Counted from the first letter of the stretch, positions 55,529 through 64,000 are shown. The stretch is DNA of 64,000 bases from Abyssibacter profundi (GCF_003151135.1 NZ_QEQK01000009.1:93302-157301); one strand, 5' to 3'. Numbers and translations are program-made. Notes: generated by a model not told the origin, from the letters alone.

Positions 55529-56206
55529 GTGCCCGCCCAGGCGACATCGCCCTCCGGACCCGCCACGTCGACTTCACGCACCGCAGCGCCCAGCGGTCGC
55601 GAGCGCCTGCTGCGCGCCGCCCTCAAGCTCAGCGCTCAGCGCCGCTCCATCGCCAACATCGGTTTACGAGAACTGGCCCGGGAAGCCGGTTTGCACCACA
55701 CCGCGATCTATCGGCATTTCAAGTCCGTCGACGATGTGGCGACCACGTTGGTGCACACACTGTCCAGCCAGTTGAGAGCAGACCTGCGGCGCACGCGACG
55801 TGCGGCGGTGGAGGATGGCCAGGACATGATCCGGGCATCGACGCAGCGATACTTTGACTATGTGCTACAGCACCCACAGGGCGTCATCTTCTGTGCACGA
55901 GAAGTGCACGGCGCCCTGCCCACTCTGCGTCAGGCACTCCAAGCCATGCTGGATGATTTTGCGATGGACAGCGCGGATGACCTGGCCGAACTCACCCCCG
56001 AGTTGGAGCTGCCTGACCGTGAGACGGTGCTGGTGCTCACTCGCCTGATCGCGGAGCACACGCTATATGCCGCCATGGATTATCTGGAACATCCCGGACA
56101 GCGCGCGCAGATCGTGAACCGCGCCACGCTGTTTTCCGAGTGGTTGATCGCAGGCGCCAGCCGGCCTGCTGCGGCGCCAACGCCACGGAGCAAGCCGGCG
56201 GGTTAA
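55529..56206 (+). CDS. TetR/AcrR family transcriptional regulator
   Basis: The 225-residue regulator has a TetR helix-turn-helix (ANIGLRELAREAGLHHTAIYRHFKSVDDVA) and a WHG-type C-terminal ligand domain. GTG at 55529 is used because AGGAG lies 6 nt upstream; an in-frame GTG at 55514 is earlier. It is divergent from the beta-helix gene pair, with two palindromes between, so it likely represses them and itself. A terminator-like hairpin overlaps its stop. Confidence 0.88.
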   Translation: MPAQATSPSGPATSTSRTAAPSGRERLLRAALKLSAQRRSIANIGLRELAREAGLHHTAIYRHFKSVDDVATTLVHTLSSQLRADLRRTRRAAVEDGQDMIRASTQRYFDYVLQHPQGVIFCAREVHGALPTLRQALQAMLDDFAMDSADDLAELTPELELPDRETVLVLTRLIAEHTLYAAMDYLEHPGQRAQIVNRATLFSEWLIAGASRPAAAPTPRSKPAG

Positions 56207-56224
56207 CCCATTCCGTCATGGGTT
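56205..56224 (+). terminator. Hairpin at the tetR stop
   Basis: AACCCAT (56205-56211) and ATGGGTT (56218-56224) form a perfect 7-bp stem with a TCCGTC loop, overlapping the tetR TAA. It lies between convergent gene ends. A short T/C run follows, so termination is plausible. Confidence 0.45.
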
Positions 56225-56397
56225 TCGGCAGTCCCCCCATGCAATCCGCTTCGGATCATCCACGGGAGTCGCCACGGCCCATGTCATCCGTCGCTGGGCG
56301 ACCGATTCGGACGCCCCGGCCACCCCGTTGGACAGGCCTTGGGTGCGTCCGGCCCCATGCAGTCCTGGCTGATGAGGCCGGCCGATCTGCCGGGCGG

Positions 56398-59300
56398 CTA
56401 GCGCCGGCGCCGGCGCATGGCCACGCCGGCCAGCCCCAGCCACAACAACACCGGCATCGCAACGGCGCCCCCGGCACCGCTGCGCGCCGACGGCGTGACC
56501 GGGTTCTCTCCATCCGGGGGCTCGGGTGCGTTCGGGTTATCAACCACCACGGTCACGAGATTGCTCCAAGCCGAATCAATGGCGGTCGAGCCCACCGGCA
56601 ACCGCGTGCGCACGCGGTAGCAATACATCCCACTGGGTTGATCCGTGACGGTGTATGACAGCGCCGGAGTCGCGGTGACCCGATCCGACCAACTGGAGTT
56701 GGTGACGGCGATATTGTCGATGTACCAGCCCGCCGGCTGCCCGACATTGTAGGCATCGCTGGTCAGACGGAAGCGCAGCCGGATCGACTGTCCGGCATAG
56801 GCGGAGAGGTCCACGCTGCGCGTGCCGTCAAAAACGTCGGCCGGTGTCAGGCCGCCCGGCCCGGTGTAGGTCGCCACCGTGCTGAAGTCGCCACCATCGG
56901 CACTCACCTCCACCAGCCCGAAATCGTAGCCGGACTCCAGGCCCTGCCGTGTGGTAAAGGTCAGCATCGACGAGTGATCGGCGGGGATCTCCAGGCTGCC
57001 GATCATGGTGAGGGCCTCATCCTGTGCGGCTCCGTTCGGCACGTAGTAGGCCGTGCTGCCATCAGCCGGGTTGGGCTGAGACTGCCACTGTGGACTGCCG
57101 CTCCACCGGGCATTGGTGCCGGCAACCAACGGATCATCCGCGGCGTCGACAAAATCCGCCGTGCAGGCGCTGGTCTGCTGCAGGGTGTCCGGGCCAACCG
57201 CAGAGTCGGGCCGCGTCCAGCTCAGCGTGTACTCGCCGTCCGTATCCGGTTCGCTGTAGTCATCCTCCAACGCGAGCACCGGCACGCCGCCCACATCCTG
57301 GCTGCAGTCCGGGAAAATTTCGGTGGCAACCGTCGCGGTCGCCGGCTGGCCAGGCACCGGGCGGTCGGCCGTTACCCCTTCCAGCGAGGTCACAACAAAA
57401 CGCAGCGCCTCGGGTAACTTCCAGAGCCCATCGGGTCCATCCGGGTCCGGGTAGTTGTCGATATGCGTACAGCCATTGAATGTCGGCCGCGCCAGGGTAA
57501 AGGCCGCATCGCTGAAGTCCGGCGAATCATTGCCGGGATCGGGCACGGCATCGACGATGGTCTGGCCCGGATGATCCGCCGCACCCGTGTTGCCAAAACT
57601 GTGCTGCCGGTCGGAGTACACCAGCGAGACACCGCCCTCCCAGTTGGGACTGCCGCGGTCGGACTGTTCAAGGCCGTCGTAATCATTGCTGATACGGCTG
57701 CGCAGCTCGAGAAAGTACGCATGCTCGGTATCGGTGCCCAGCTCGGTGCTCACCCGCTGCCAACCATCGGGGAATAGCCGGTTTTCCTCGGCATCCGTGT
57801 CGAAATCGCTGTCGTAGACCACCGCGTCATCGGCCGTGATGCGAATGTCGTCGATGAACCAGCCACGCTGTACCGCCGCCGCATCGGTGAAGTAGGCAAA
57901 GCGCAGCATGATGCTCTGCCCGGCATAGGCCGTCAGGTCAAACTGGTCTTCGATGAAGCCGTGGTCGGGCGAGGCCGGGTAAGTCGCCTCCAGCCGGTTC
58001 GGATTGGCCAGGGTGTTCCCCCCACCGGCGTAGACCCCGGTGATGCCGTTGTCCAGCTGCGCAAAACAGCCGACGTTGTTGGGGTTGTAGCTGTTGTTGA
58101 TGGTCGTGCCGTTAGCCGACGGCAGCGTGGACCAAGTCTGCCCCCCATCGCTGGACACCAGCACAAAGGCGTAGTCCCAGTCCCATTCGATTTCGTACAG
58201 CGAATTGAAGGTCAGCGTCACGTTGCTGGCGCCGGCATGCTGGGCCAGGTCAGGTAGGAACACATCGAGCTTGTGACTACCGTCCGGCGGGCACCCGAAA
58301 TCGTTGCCGGCCCCCGAGAACCAGGCGTTGGCGCCAGAGGGCACCTGCTCGATCAGCAGGTCGGTTGGCAGGTCGAGCCGATAGGCATCGGCGTTGTGAA
58401 TCCCCGGCCCGGTCAACACGTATGGCGTGCCATCCGGCCGACGCCAGTGGATTTCGCCAGTGTCGTACTTGGATTCGCGCAGCGTGATCTCACCGCCCTC
58501 CAACACCCGCGGCACGATCCAGCCCAGGAAGGCCCGCGCGTACACCGTCATGTACTGGAAGTAGTCCGATCCCATCAGCTCCCAGCGGCCCATGGCGTCG
58601 AAGCTGGTGCTGTAGAAATCCGGCAGGCCCAGCGAGTGCCCGTATTCATGCGCCACCACGGAGACCGCTTCGACCGCATCCTCGGGATTCACGTTGTACG
58701 GCCCCACGACGACGTAAACCGGAATCCCCGTATCCGTGGTTGTGAATTCCTTCCGGGATTCGTCCGTATAGAACAGCGGCTCGCCGAAATGCGTGGTCAG
58801 CTGGTCATTGGAAACATAGCCCGACACACCGTTTTCATCGGTGTAGTAGTAGCGGACGTCCGACTTGTGCGGCCAGATGTTGTTCGGCCCGGTCGGGTCG
58901 GTGCAGCCATGCCCGCCGCAGCCCGCGAACATGACATTAAAGAAATCGACGACGCCATCCTTGTCGGTATCGAAAGCGTTGTAGTCGATGTCCGGATCTG
59001 CCAACGATGCGGCGTCGTAGACAATCTTGGCCGTCGGCCCGCAACCGTCATCAATACTGCCCACCGGAGCGCCCGTCAGTGCGGTGCCTCCACTATCCGA
59101 CCCGTAGTACCCCTGGGTGCCCGGCAGCAGATACCAGCCGTCTTCCACCCGGTTCGCGTAAGCCGGCGTCCCATGCAGATCCGCCACCGTGGTGCCGGTG
59201 CAACTGCCATTGGGGTCCATGGTCGAGAATTTGTGCGAATACCCAGGGTCGAAGGCCTGTGTGCCGCTGCCCGACGGCGGGCTCACCGTACCGATGGGAT

Positions 59301-60018
59301 ATAGCTGACCAAAGGACATGTCCTGGAACAGCTGCCATAAGGATTCGCCGCTCTCGCGGGAATTCACCGCCTCGGACAAGGCCTCGGCCGTGTGGTTGCC
59401 GGTGCAGCCCGGGTACGGGTCATCCACTCCAACGCAGTGCTTGATGTCCTGGTACTGGACCATGACCAGCGGGAACGGCCGATCACCGAACCGTGCTGAC
59501 TCCAGCGTCGTGACCTTCGGGCCATGTGTCCGCAAAGCCAGCGCATCGCCAGCCACGGGCGTCACCACCACATCGGCCGACAAGTCCTTCCACATGACTT
59601 CGGGATCTTCATCCAGAGACTTGCCCCGGGCCTCGATCACGATTTGCCCGGCCTCGCCCGCCGCCAGCGGGCCCAAGGTGAAGCGCAAGGGCGCGCCGAC
59701 AGATCCGTCACCGCCGGCCGCGACCGGCGACGAAGACACCAGCACCGCCGCCTCGTTCAGCGTGACCTCAATGCCCGCGCCCGCCACGGCCGCATCGGCG
59801 CGGTAGCGAATCACCAGCGGATAAGCACCGCCTGGCGGCACCCAGCCGGCGTTGGTAAACACCTTGGCCTGGACGAACAGATCCGCCGCAGTGCCCTCGT
59901 TGTTCACCGGCGTGAACGGCGGCGCCACCACCGGTTCACCAGCAGCTGAGATCACGGCGACAAAGCCGGCGAGAAGCGTCGCGAACATCGCGCGAACAAA
60001 AGATGAGACAGTCGGCAC
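56398..60018 (-). CDS. Secreted M6-type (immune inhibitor A-like) metalloprotease with GlyGly-CTERM-like tail
   Basis: The 1206-residue product has a signal peptide (ends near ISAAGEP), and zinc protease motif H457-E-Y-G-H461 in VVAHEYGHSLGLPDF, typical of M6/immune inhibitor A enzymes. Downstream are two repeated jelly-roll-like segments ending in RFAYFTDAAAVQRGWFIDDIRI and RLTSDAYNVGQPAGWYIDNIAV, then a C-terminal SGAGGAVAMPVLLWLGLAGVAMRRRRR region (Gly-rich, hydrophobic, Arg-rich) as in GlyGly-CTERM proteins. GTG at 60018 has AGGGG 6 nt upstream; the open frame to 60405 lacks a plausible start. Confidence 0.88.
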   Translation of the reverse strand: MPTVSSFVRAMFATLLAGFVAVISAAGEPVVAPPFTPVNNEGTAADLFVQAKVFTNAGWVPPGGAYPLVIRYRADAAVAGAGIEVTLNEAAVLVSSSPVAAGGDGSVGAPLRFTLGPLAAGEAGQIVIEARGKSLDEDPEVMWKDLSADVVVTPVAGDALALRTHGPKVTTLESARFGDRPFPLVMVQYQDIKHCVGVDDPYPGCTGNHTAEALSEAVNSRESGESLWQLFQDMSFGQLYPIGTVSPPSGSGTQAFDPGYSHKFSTMDPNGSCTGTTVADLHGTPAYANRVEDGWYLLPGTQGYYGSDSGGTALTGAPVGSIDDGCGPTAKIVYDAASLADPDIDYNAFDTDKDGVVDFFNVMFAGCGGHGCTDPTGPNNIWPHKSDVRYYYTDENGVSGYVSNDQLTTHFGEPLFYTDESRKEFTTTDTGIPVYVVVGPYNVNPEDAVEAVSVVAHEYGHSLGLPDFYSTSFDAMGRWELMGSDYFQYMTVYARAFLGWIVPRVLEGGEITLRESKYDTGEIHWRRPDGTPYVLTGPGIHNADAYRLDLPTDLLIEQVPSGANAWFSGAGNDFGCPPDGSHKLDVFLPDLAQHAGASNVTLTFNSLYEIEWDWDYAFVLVSSDGGQTWSTLPSANGTTINNSYNPNNVGCFAQLDNGITGVYAGGGNTLANPNRLEATYPASPDHGFIEDQFDLTAYAGQSIMLRFAYFTDAAAVQRGWFIDDIRITADDAVVYDSDFDTDAEENRLFPDGWQRVSTELGTDTEHAYFLELRSRISNDYDGLEQSDRGSPNWEGGVSLVYSDRQHSFGNTGAADHPGQTIVDAVPDPGNDSPDFSDAAFTLARPTFNGCTHIDNYPDPDGPDGLWKLPEALRFVVTSLEGVTADRPVPGQPATATVATEIFPDCSQDVGGVPVLALEDDYSEPDTDGEYTLSWTRPDSAVGPDTLQQTSACTADFVDAADDPLVAGTNARWSGSPQWQSQPNPADGSTAYYVPNGAAQDEALTMIGSLEIPADHSSMLTFTTRQGLESGYDFGLVEVSADGGDFSTVATYTGPGGLTPADVFDGTRSVDLSAYAGQSIRLRFRLTSDAYNVGQPAGWYIDNIAVTNSSWSDRVTATPALSYTVTDQPSGMYCYRVRTRLPVGSTAIDSAWSNLVTVVVDNPNAPEPPDGENPVTPSARSGAGGAVAMPVLLWLGLAGVAMRRRRR

Positions 60019-60460
60019 GATGCGCCCCTGGAAACACAGATTGCGCCGGACGCTAGCAGACGGCCTTGCAATCCGGTATCCAAGCGCGCGAGCGTCATCA
60101 CAACCGCGTTGGCAAGCCGTTGTTTCAATGGAGAAAACCGGTCCCGCTGCGTGCACCCCCGTCGCAGCCAAGCCCCTGTGTGGGCTTTGATTCCCGCACG
60201 CAATTAGCCAACAGAAGACCGCCCCCCACCGACAGCGCGTCGCAGCGGGCGAGACCGCTCCGGTGATCCAGCCGCAGGTCATGCGTAGTGGCCGGACAGA
60301 CCCGGGCAGCCCACTGCCGAAGGCAGTCAGCAGGACTGATGGATGACGTATGCCACCAACCCCCACGGTCTCGCTCCTTTGGCGGCGACCTGGGGCCGTT
60401 GGCAACCTGCTCCGTCAATCTTTGCGACTAGCGACCGGTCACCCTGTCCCGGCCTGTCAA
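60019..60460. other. Intergenic region; possible structured leader of the metalloprotease gene
   Basis: This 442-bp gap lies upstream of the protease gene and downstream of the lipoprotein hydrolase gene, both on the minus strand. The frame is open across much of it, but I find no protein start with family support. On the minus strand 60410-60280 is rich in paired segments (for example GACTGCCTTCGGCAGT) and ends in a GGGCTGCCCGGGT-like stretch loosely resembling the 3' part of a cyclic-di-GMP-I riboswitch. This is weak. Confidence 0.4.
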
Positions 60461-62704
60461 TCAGTTCAGCGTGATCGACCGCGCGCTGCTGCCCTGCGGG
60501 GCACTGACCTCTTGTGTGCCCGCGTGGCTAACCAACGTCACCACGGCATCATGCGTCGAAGTGGTCGTGATCTCGATCTCCTGCCGCACGTCGATTGAGG
60601 TCGCATCCAGCCACACGGTGACACTCGCGACGCCCGTGAGATCAAGTTTCAAGCCGTTGCTCCGGTTCGGCAGATGAACCGGGTCTGTCCAGACCAAGCC
60701 ACTTGCGATGTGATGGTCAGGATCGTCCCGATACTCCTGATATGTGCGCGTGGCAGGCACCGCCTTGCCCGCTGAGAGATCGAACGCATCCACCCTGCCG
60801 ATCACAGCATCAGAAGCCACAGCAATCTCGGTCAACCAGTAGGCGCGGTCATGGGAGAGTCCCCACTGAGGGTTCGCGAACTCCGGATCGGCGGTATACG
60901 TGACATGCCAGGGGTAGGTAGGAGCCGGTCCGAAGCTGTCCAGGTACTCTCTTGCTGGCGCCCACTGGTCCTCGACGTAATGCCTGACATGTCCGTAGCC
61001 AGGAAAGATGCCTTGCTCGTGTCGGTAGCCGCGCTCCAGCATCGCCAAGTGGGTGGTTGACCAGTACGGCGTGCGATGGTCGGCAACACCCGACCAGAGC
61101 AGCAGCGGTACGTGGCGATGATTGTCGAGCAACGACTCGGCGAAGGTCCCAGCAACAATGCAGAACGCGCCGTTGAACAATGCGGGGTGACGCCCCGAAG
61201 TCTTCATCGTGCCCTCTCCACCCGTCGACGGACCGCCGACCAGCAGTTGACCGAAATCTACGTTGTAAAGCGTATCGATGTGAGACAGTGCTTCGAAGAC
61301 ATCGAGCTCGCCTGCGTTGTTATAGCGGGTTGCGGACGGCCCACGTGCCAACGGTGCCAGCACCAGGGCGTTACGCTTCTCCCCGAATTCCAGCATGAAG
61401 TTGGGAACGCTCAACATCTGGTTATGGGTTGAAGAGCCGCCATGGAGCTGTAGAAACAGCGGCGTTGGTTCGTCGAAAGAGAAATCACTGGGTATGTACA
61501 GTCCGTAAGGCTGCACGCGACCCGCTGTCACGACAGGCCCATCCTCCAGCACGCCTTCGCCGAAATCGAAGCGCGAGCCATACACCCCGTTGATCAGGCC
61601 CGATTTCGGGACATTCGAAAAGTCATCTTCACCCTGATCGAGCTTGAAGAAGTTGATGTCTGCGTGAAACGCAGAGATGTCCTTTCTTGCCAGCGCCTGA
61701 GCCTGGTTTGCATCGCGCCAGTAGCCCCAGTCCGGTGACTGGTACTGCTGAAAATCTTCAAGATTGTCGACCACTGCGGTCGGCTCCAGATCCAGCAGAC
61801 GCCCCCAGGGTTCCTGGTCGTGGCGGCGGAAGCCCACATCGAAGACTGGGGGCGGGTTTTGTAGGAAGGCGCCACCCGGATTGACCGCATCTGCACTTTC
61901 CTGAATCGCTTTGAACGCATTGGCCGCGGAGTCATAAAGGCCCGTCACAAGGTAGTGTCGCCAGGTCTCCATACCGGGGCTCAACGGCACCGTCAGCTCA
62001 ATCTGGTTGCGCTCCAGATCAACCGAAGTCGTAATCGCCTGACCCTCAGCACAGCCCGAGCAGGCCGATGACAGTTCCGCACCGGTTCCCCAGGTCACAA
62101 TGATGTGGTCCAGCCCCAGCGCCCCCAGTTCGCCAATTCCATAGCCCCAGTCGTGAGTGCCCGTCGAGGCATCACCGTCCGTATCAATACCGATGGCGAT
62201 GGCTGTCACATCCGGCGCAATCATCGTGTTCAGCGTAAGCCTGTACTTCAGCTGATCGCCGTCTTTGCGAACACGGAACTCCAGCAGATCAGCTGCGTTG
62301 AAGGCGTAGGTAGCCGTATCGGTCGGGTAATGCAGCCCGCCACCAGACCTATACAGCGCGCCGCCTGTATGTGGCCGGCTCGTAGGTTCTCCTGTCGCTG
62401 CGCCGAAATCGTCGAAAATGAACCCCTGGTAGACATACTCGCCCTGCGTATAGGCGCTGGCACCCATCACATACAGCGGATCCGCTTGCCAGACACCGAC
62501 GTTCTGGAATGGCGGCGCCAGCGGCGCATCCTCGTACAAGAACGCGGGACCAGGCCCCGGAGGCAATAGTTTTTGGCCCGGGTCAGCGCCGGCATCCGGG
62601 CCACCGGCCATCGGGCCCTGGCCTGTCTGCTGGTCGGGGCCGGTACCGCCGGTACAACCGGACAACACCAGTAACGCCACTGCACAGTGTCGAATCCACA
62701 TCAT
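60461..62704 (-). CDS. Secreted lipoprotein alpha/beta hydrolase (esterase/peptidase-like)
   Basis: The product is about 747 residues with a lipobox (VLSGC). Residues ~50-280 form a beta-rich domain like the glucodextranase C-terminal/DOMON type (IFDDFGAATG, FRVRKDGDQLKYRLTLN, GIDTDGDASTG). The rest is an alpha/beta-hydrolase of the prolyl oligopeptidase/esterase class: LFLQLHGGSS oxyanion motif, nucleophile S493 in VGGPSTGGEG, acid D in GVADHRTPYW and H in GYGHVRHY. ATG at 62704 or 62701 has GAGGAG upstream, better than 62716. Confidence 0.85.
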   Translation of the reverse strand: MMWIRHCAVALLVLSGCTGGTGPDQQTGQGPMAGGPDAGADPGQKLLPPGPGPAFLYEDAPLAPPFQNVGVWQADPLYVMGASAYTQGEYVYQGFIFDDFGAATGEPTSRPHTGGALYRSGGGLHYPTDTATYAFNAADLLEFRVRKDGDQLKYRLTLNTMIAPDVTAIAIGIDTDGDASTGTHDWGYGIGELGALGLDHIIVTWGTGAELSSACSGCAEGQAITTSVDLERNQIELTVPLSPGMETWRHYLVTGLYDSAANAFKAIQESADAVNPGGAFLQNPPPVFDVGFRRHDQEPWGRLLDLEPTAVVDNLEDFQQYQSPDWGYWRDANQAQALARKDISAFHADINFFKLDQGEDDFSNVPKSGLINGVYGSRFDFGEGVLEDGPVVTAGRVQPYGLYIPSDFSFDEPTPLFLQLHGGSSTHNQMLSVPNFMLEFGEKRNALVLAPLARGPSATRYNNAGELDVFEALSHIDTLYNVDFGQLLVGGPSTGGEGTMKTSGRHPALFNGAFCIVAGTFAESLLDNHRHVPLLLWSGVADHRTPYWSTTHLAMLERGYRHEQGIFPGYGHVRHYVEDQWAPAREYLDSFGPAPTYPWHVTYTADPEFANPQWGLSHDRAYWLTEIAVASDAVIGRVDAFDLSAGKAVPATRTYQEYRDDPDHHIASGLVWTDPVHLPNRSNGLKLDLTGVASVTVWLDATSIDVRQEIEITTTSTHDAVVTLVSHAGTQEVSAPQGSSARSITLN

Positions 62705-63116
62705 CTGTCTCCTCATGAGTCCACGGCTACGTCGAGGTCGTCCATGCGAACCCGATCGGCCGTGAATACGTTTGTCTGATACGACCGTATTCCTGAAGTG
62801 AAGGAGATGTCAAGATCGGGTAACGGCCTGCGGATGGGCAGGCAAAATGACGACTCGGCAGGCCCGACAGTCGGGTTTGCACCAACCGGAAAGAAGGTGG
62901 CGGGTGTGGCTGCAGCGCAGCTGCGCACAGACGCCAGTCGTCGCGGTGGCGATTGCCTCCGCTGGTGGATAAACGAAACGATGCCCCGAGGAGAGCCCCC
63001 CGCGGCGTGGCCGTGTCGGTTGCAATCTCTAGGACCCGGCGAATCGAAGACCACGCGCGAGTCGCACAGAGCCCAGGCCCGGCGCGAGACCTGGTCGCGT
63101 CGAGCCCCAGTGGACG
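62705..63116. other. Intergenic region with inverted repeats
   Basis: This ~412-bp gap lies between the lipoprotein hydrolase gene and the third tetR, both on the minus strand. No gene is supported. It contains GAATACG (62764-62770) with CGTATTC (62786-62792), a perfect 7-bp inverted repeat, and an inner ATACG-AC-CGTAT palindrome (62779-62790), about 60 bp upstream of the hydrolase start. These are candidate regulator sites. Confidence 0.5.
62764..62792. promoter_or_regulatory. Candidate operator upstream of the lipoprotein hydrolase gene
   Basis: GAATACG and CGTATTC are perfect 7-bp inverted arms, with an inner 12-bp palindrome ATACG-AC-CGTAT (62779-62790). A TetR gene lies immediately upstream on the same strand, so it may control this site, but the palindrome is not repeated near tetR. 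Confidence 0.4.
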
Positions 63117-63791
63117 CTAGCTGCGTAAACCGCCCTCGAGATACCGCATATGCAATTCCCGCAGCCGGTCTGCCGAGTCCTTTTCGACCAGCCGGGAGGC
63201 ACCGAATGGAGACCGCCACATGTAACTGCGGTAGGCCAGGCCGTTATACGCGTTGTTCATGTTCGCAATGATCTTGAACTTGAGTTCTTCCTCGTCGACA
63301 CCGGGAAACAGCGGAATCAACAGTTCCAGCATCCGGCGCATGCTCCGCCGATGAAAATCCGACGAGATGTCCTGGCCTTCGTGGCCAAAATCCCACCCTA
63401 GCCGAGCCACGAATCGCACTGCGCTGGTGCCCAGTTCAGGGTCCTCCAGCATTTCGATCACCGGCCCGAACGCCGCTTCAAGGACATCTCGAACGGTGTA
63501 GTCACCTTTGGCGCCCAGCGCATCGAGGCGCGGCATGGCCCGAGACTCGTACCACGCCTGCAACTGCTCGGCGATGGCGCGCACCAGGGTCTTTCGATCC
63601 CGAAAGTGGTAGTGCAATGCAGACGGATTCGACGCACCGCTGGCTCTGACAATGCTTCGTAGCGAGGGGCCATTGATGCCCTGACTCGCGAGCATCGTCA
63701 TCGCCTCACGCATCAATCGATCACGCAATGTGAAGTCATCGGTCGCCTGCACTGGCCGTTCTTTGACGGTCGAAGTGGATGCTGTTGGCAT
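63117..63791 (-). CDS. TetR/AcrR family transcriptional regulator
   Basis: The 224-residue regulator has the helix-turn-helix with ASQGINGPSLRSIVRASGASNPSALHYHFRDRKTLVRAI near residues 33-72 and a TetR_C-type C-terminus. It begins at ATG 63791. Upstream at 63824-63840 is a perfect 6-bp inverted repeat GTCAAG-AGTAG-CTTGAC. It precedes the lipoprotein hydrolase gene by about 400 bp on the same strand and is divergent from a possible gene at the right edge. Confidence 0.88.
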   Translation of the reverse strand: MPTASTSTVKERPVQATDDFTLRDRLMREAMTMLASQGINGPSLRSIVRASGASNPSALHYHFRDRKTLVRAIAEQLQAWYESRAMPRLDALGAKGDYTVRDVLEAAFGPVIEMLEDPELGTSAVRFVARLGWDFGHEGQDISSDFHRRSMRRMLELLIPLFPGVDEEELKFKIIANMNNAYNGLAYRSYMWRSPFGASRLVEKDSADRLRELHMRYLEGGLRS

Positions 63792-63823
63792 AGTTTTTTT
63801 GCTCAGTCAGTAACCCAGTGGCA

Positions 63824-63840
63824 GTCAAGAGTAGCTTGAC
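63824..63840. promoter_or_regulatory. Candidate operator in the tetR/right-edge divergent region
   Basis: GTCAAG-AGTAG-CTTGAC has perfect 6-bp arms and a 5-nt centre, about 33 bp upstream of the tetR ATG. It is placed to control tetR and the divergent gene beginning near 63931. Confidence 0.45.
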
Positions 63841-63930
63841 CTGAACAAGAAGAGCTTAATACATTCGAATCATACAAGCGCTCTTCCGCGCACAAAAAGC
63901 ATCTCGTACACCCACTGGAGACGAAAGAAG

Positions 63931-64000
63931 ATGCACCCATCAATCATGCTCCTCCAGGCGTCCATTGCCTGCGCTGAAAGCGATGCTGAGCGTCGTGAAT
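63931..64000 (+). CDS. Possible start of a gene (partial, cut by the right window edge)
   Basis: An ATG at 63931 preceded by an AAGAAG sequence opens a frame (MHPSIMLLQASIACAESDAE...) to the window end with no stop. About 23 residues are visible, too short to identify a family. It is divergent from tetR, the usual position for a TetR target gene. Confidence is low because the sequence is short. Confidence 0.35.
   Translation, partial: MHPSIMLLQASIACAESDAERRE

Noticed and set aside
58273-59304. A 343-codon plus-strand open frame opposite the M6 protease
   Set aside because: Antisense to the catalytic region with HEYGH; no protein features of its own.
60019-60405. N-terminal extension of the M6 protease frame up to 60405
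   Set aside because: The extension lacks a signal peptide and a Shine-Dalgarno; GTG at 60018 has both and gives a normal export signal.

Overview
This window is a densely coded, GC-rich chromosomal segment from a Gammaproteobacterium. The gene order mreB-mreC-mreD-mrdA-rodA-mltB-rlpA-dacA-ybeD-lipB, plus gatCAB, mlaC/mlaA, rlmJ and a single-chain purL, is typical of that class. The secreted and lipoprotein genes, RND pumps and valine/acyl-CoA catabolism suggest a free-living, probably marine or saline-water heterotroph. Placement below class is inference. I see no rRNA, tRNA, CRISPR array or intact insertion sequence.

Region 1 (1-4.8 kb, minus strand) runs gatC, gatA, a small TonB-C lipoprotein, gatB, hslO (Hsp33), then a soxR gene cut by the left edge. 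Region 2 (4.97-16.2 kb, plus) is the cell-shape and envelope block: the rod complex (MreBCD, PBP2, RodA), MltB, RlpA, a PBP5-type carboxypeptidase, YbeD, LipB and the MlaC/MlaA lipid-trafficking pair. Region 3 (16.3-24.4 kb) has a divergent GntP-type permease and a valine-degradation operon (mmsA, two accessory genes, acyl-CoA dehydrogenase, crotonase, HIBYL-CoA hydrolase, mmsB). It is followed by sodC and a small membrane protein.

Region 4 (25.4-28.2 kb) is the most interesting small operon: an ArsM-type arsenite methyltransferase, a radical SAM enzyme with an extra C-terminal cysteine set, and a GT2 glycosyltransferase, packed tightly enough to suggest one pathway for an organoarsenic product. 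Region 5 (28.2-34.5 kb) holds an MscS channel and a convergent purL, an MBL-fold hydrolase and a DUF1820 gene. Region 6 (34.9-38.6 kb) looks like a stress cassette (SDR, GNAT, hemerythrin, two small unknowns) plus a response regulator with a degenerate GGDEF-like domain. It is followed by rlmJ, a DUF4169 gene, a LysE-type exporter and an RND adaptor/permease pair.

Region 7 (45-63.8 kb) is an accessory envelope and secretome region. One module has a TetR regulator, an MMPL/RND exporter fused to a LolA-like periplasmic domain, an outer-membrane barrel and an alpha/beta hydrolase; matching palindromes lie just upstream of both tetR and the exporter. Then come a quinone-reductase-like enzyme, two tandem beta-helix lipoproteins divergent from a second TetR with two palindromes between them, a secreted M6-type metalloprotease with a GlyGly-CTERM-like tail, a large lipoprotein hydrolase and a third TetR. 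A possible new gene starts at the right edge.
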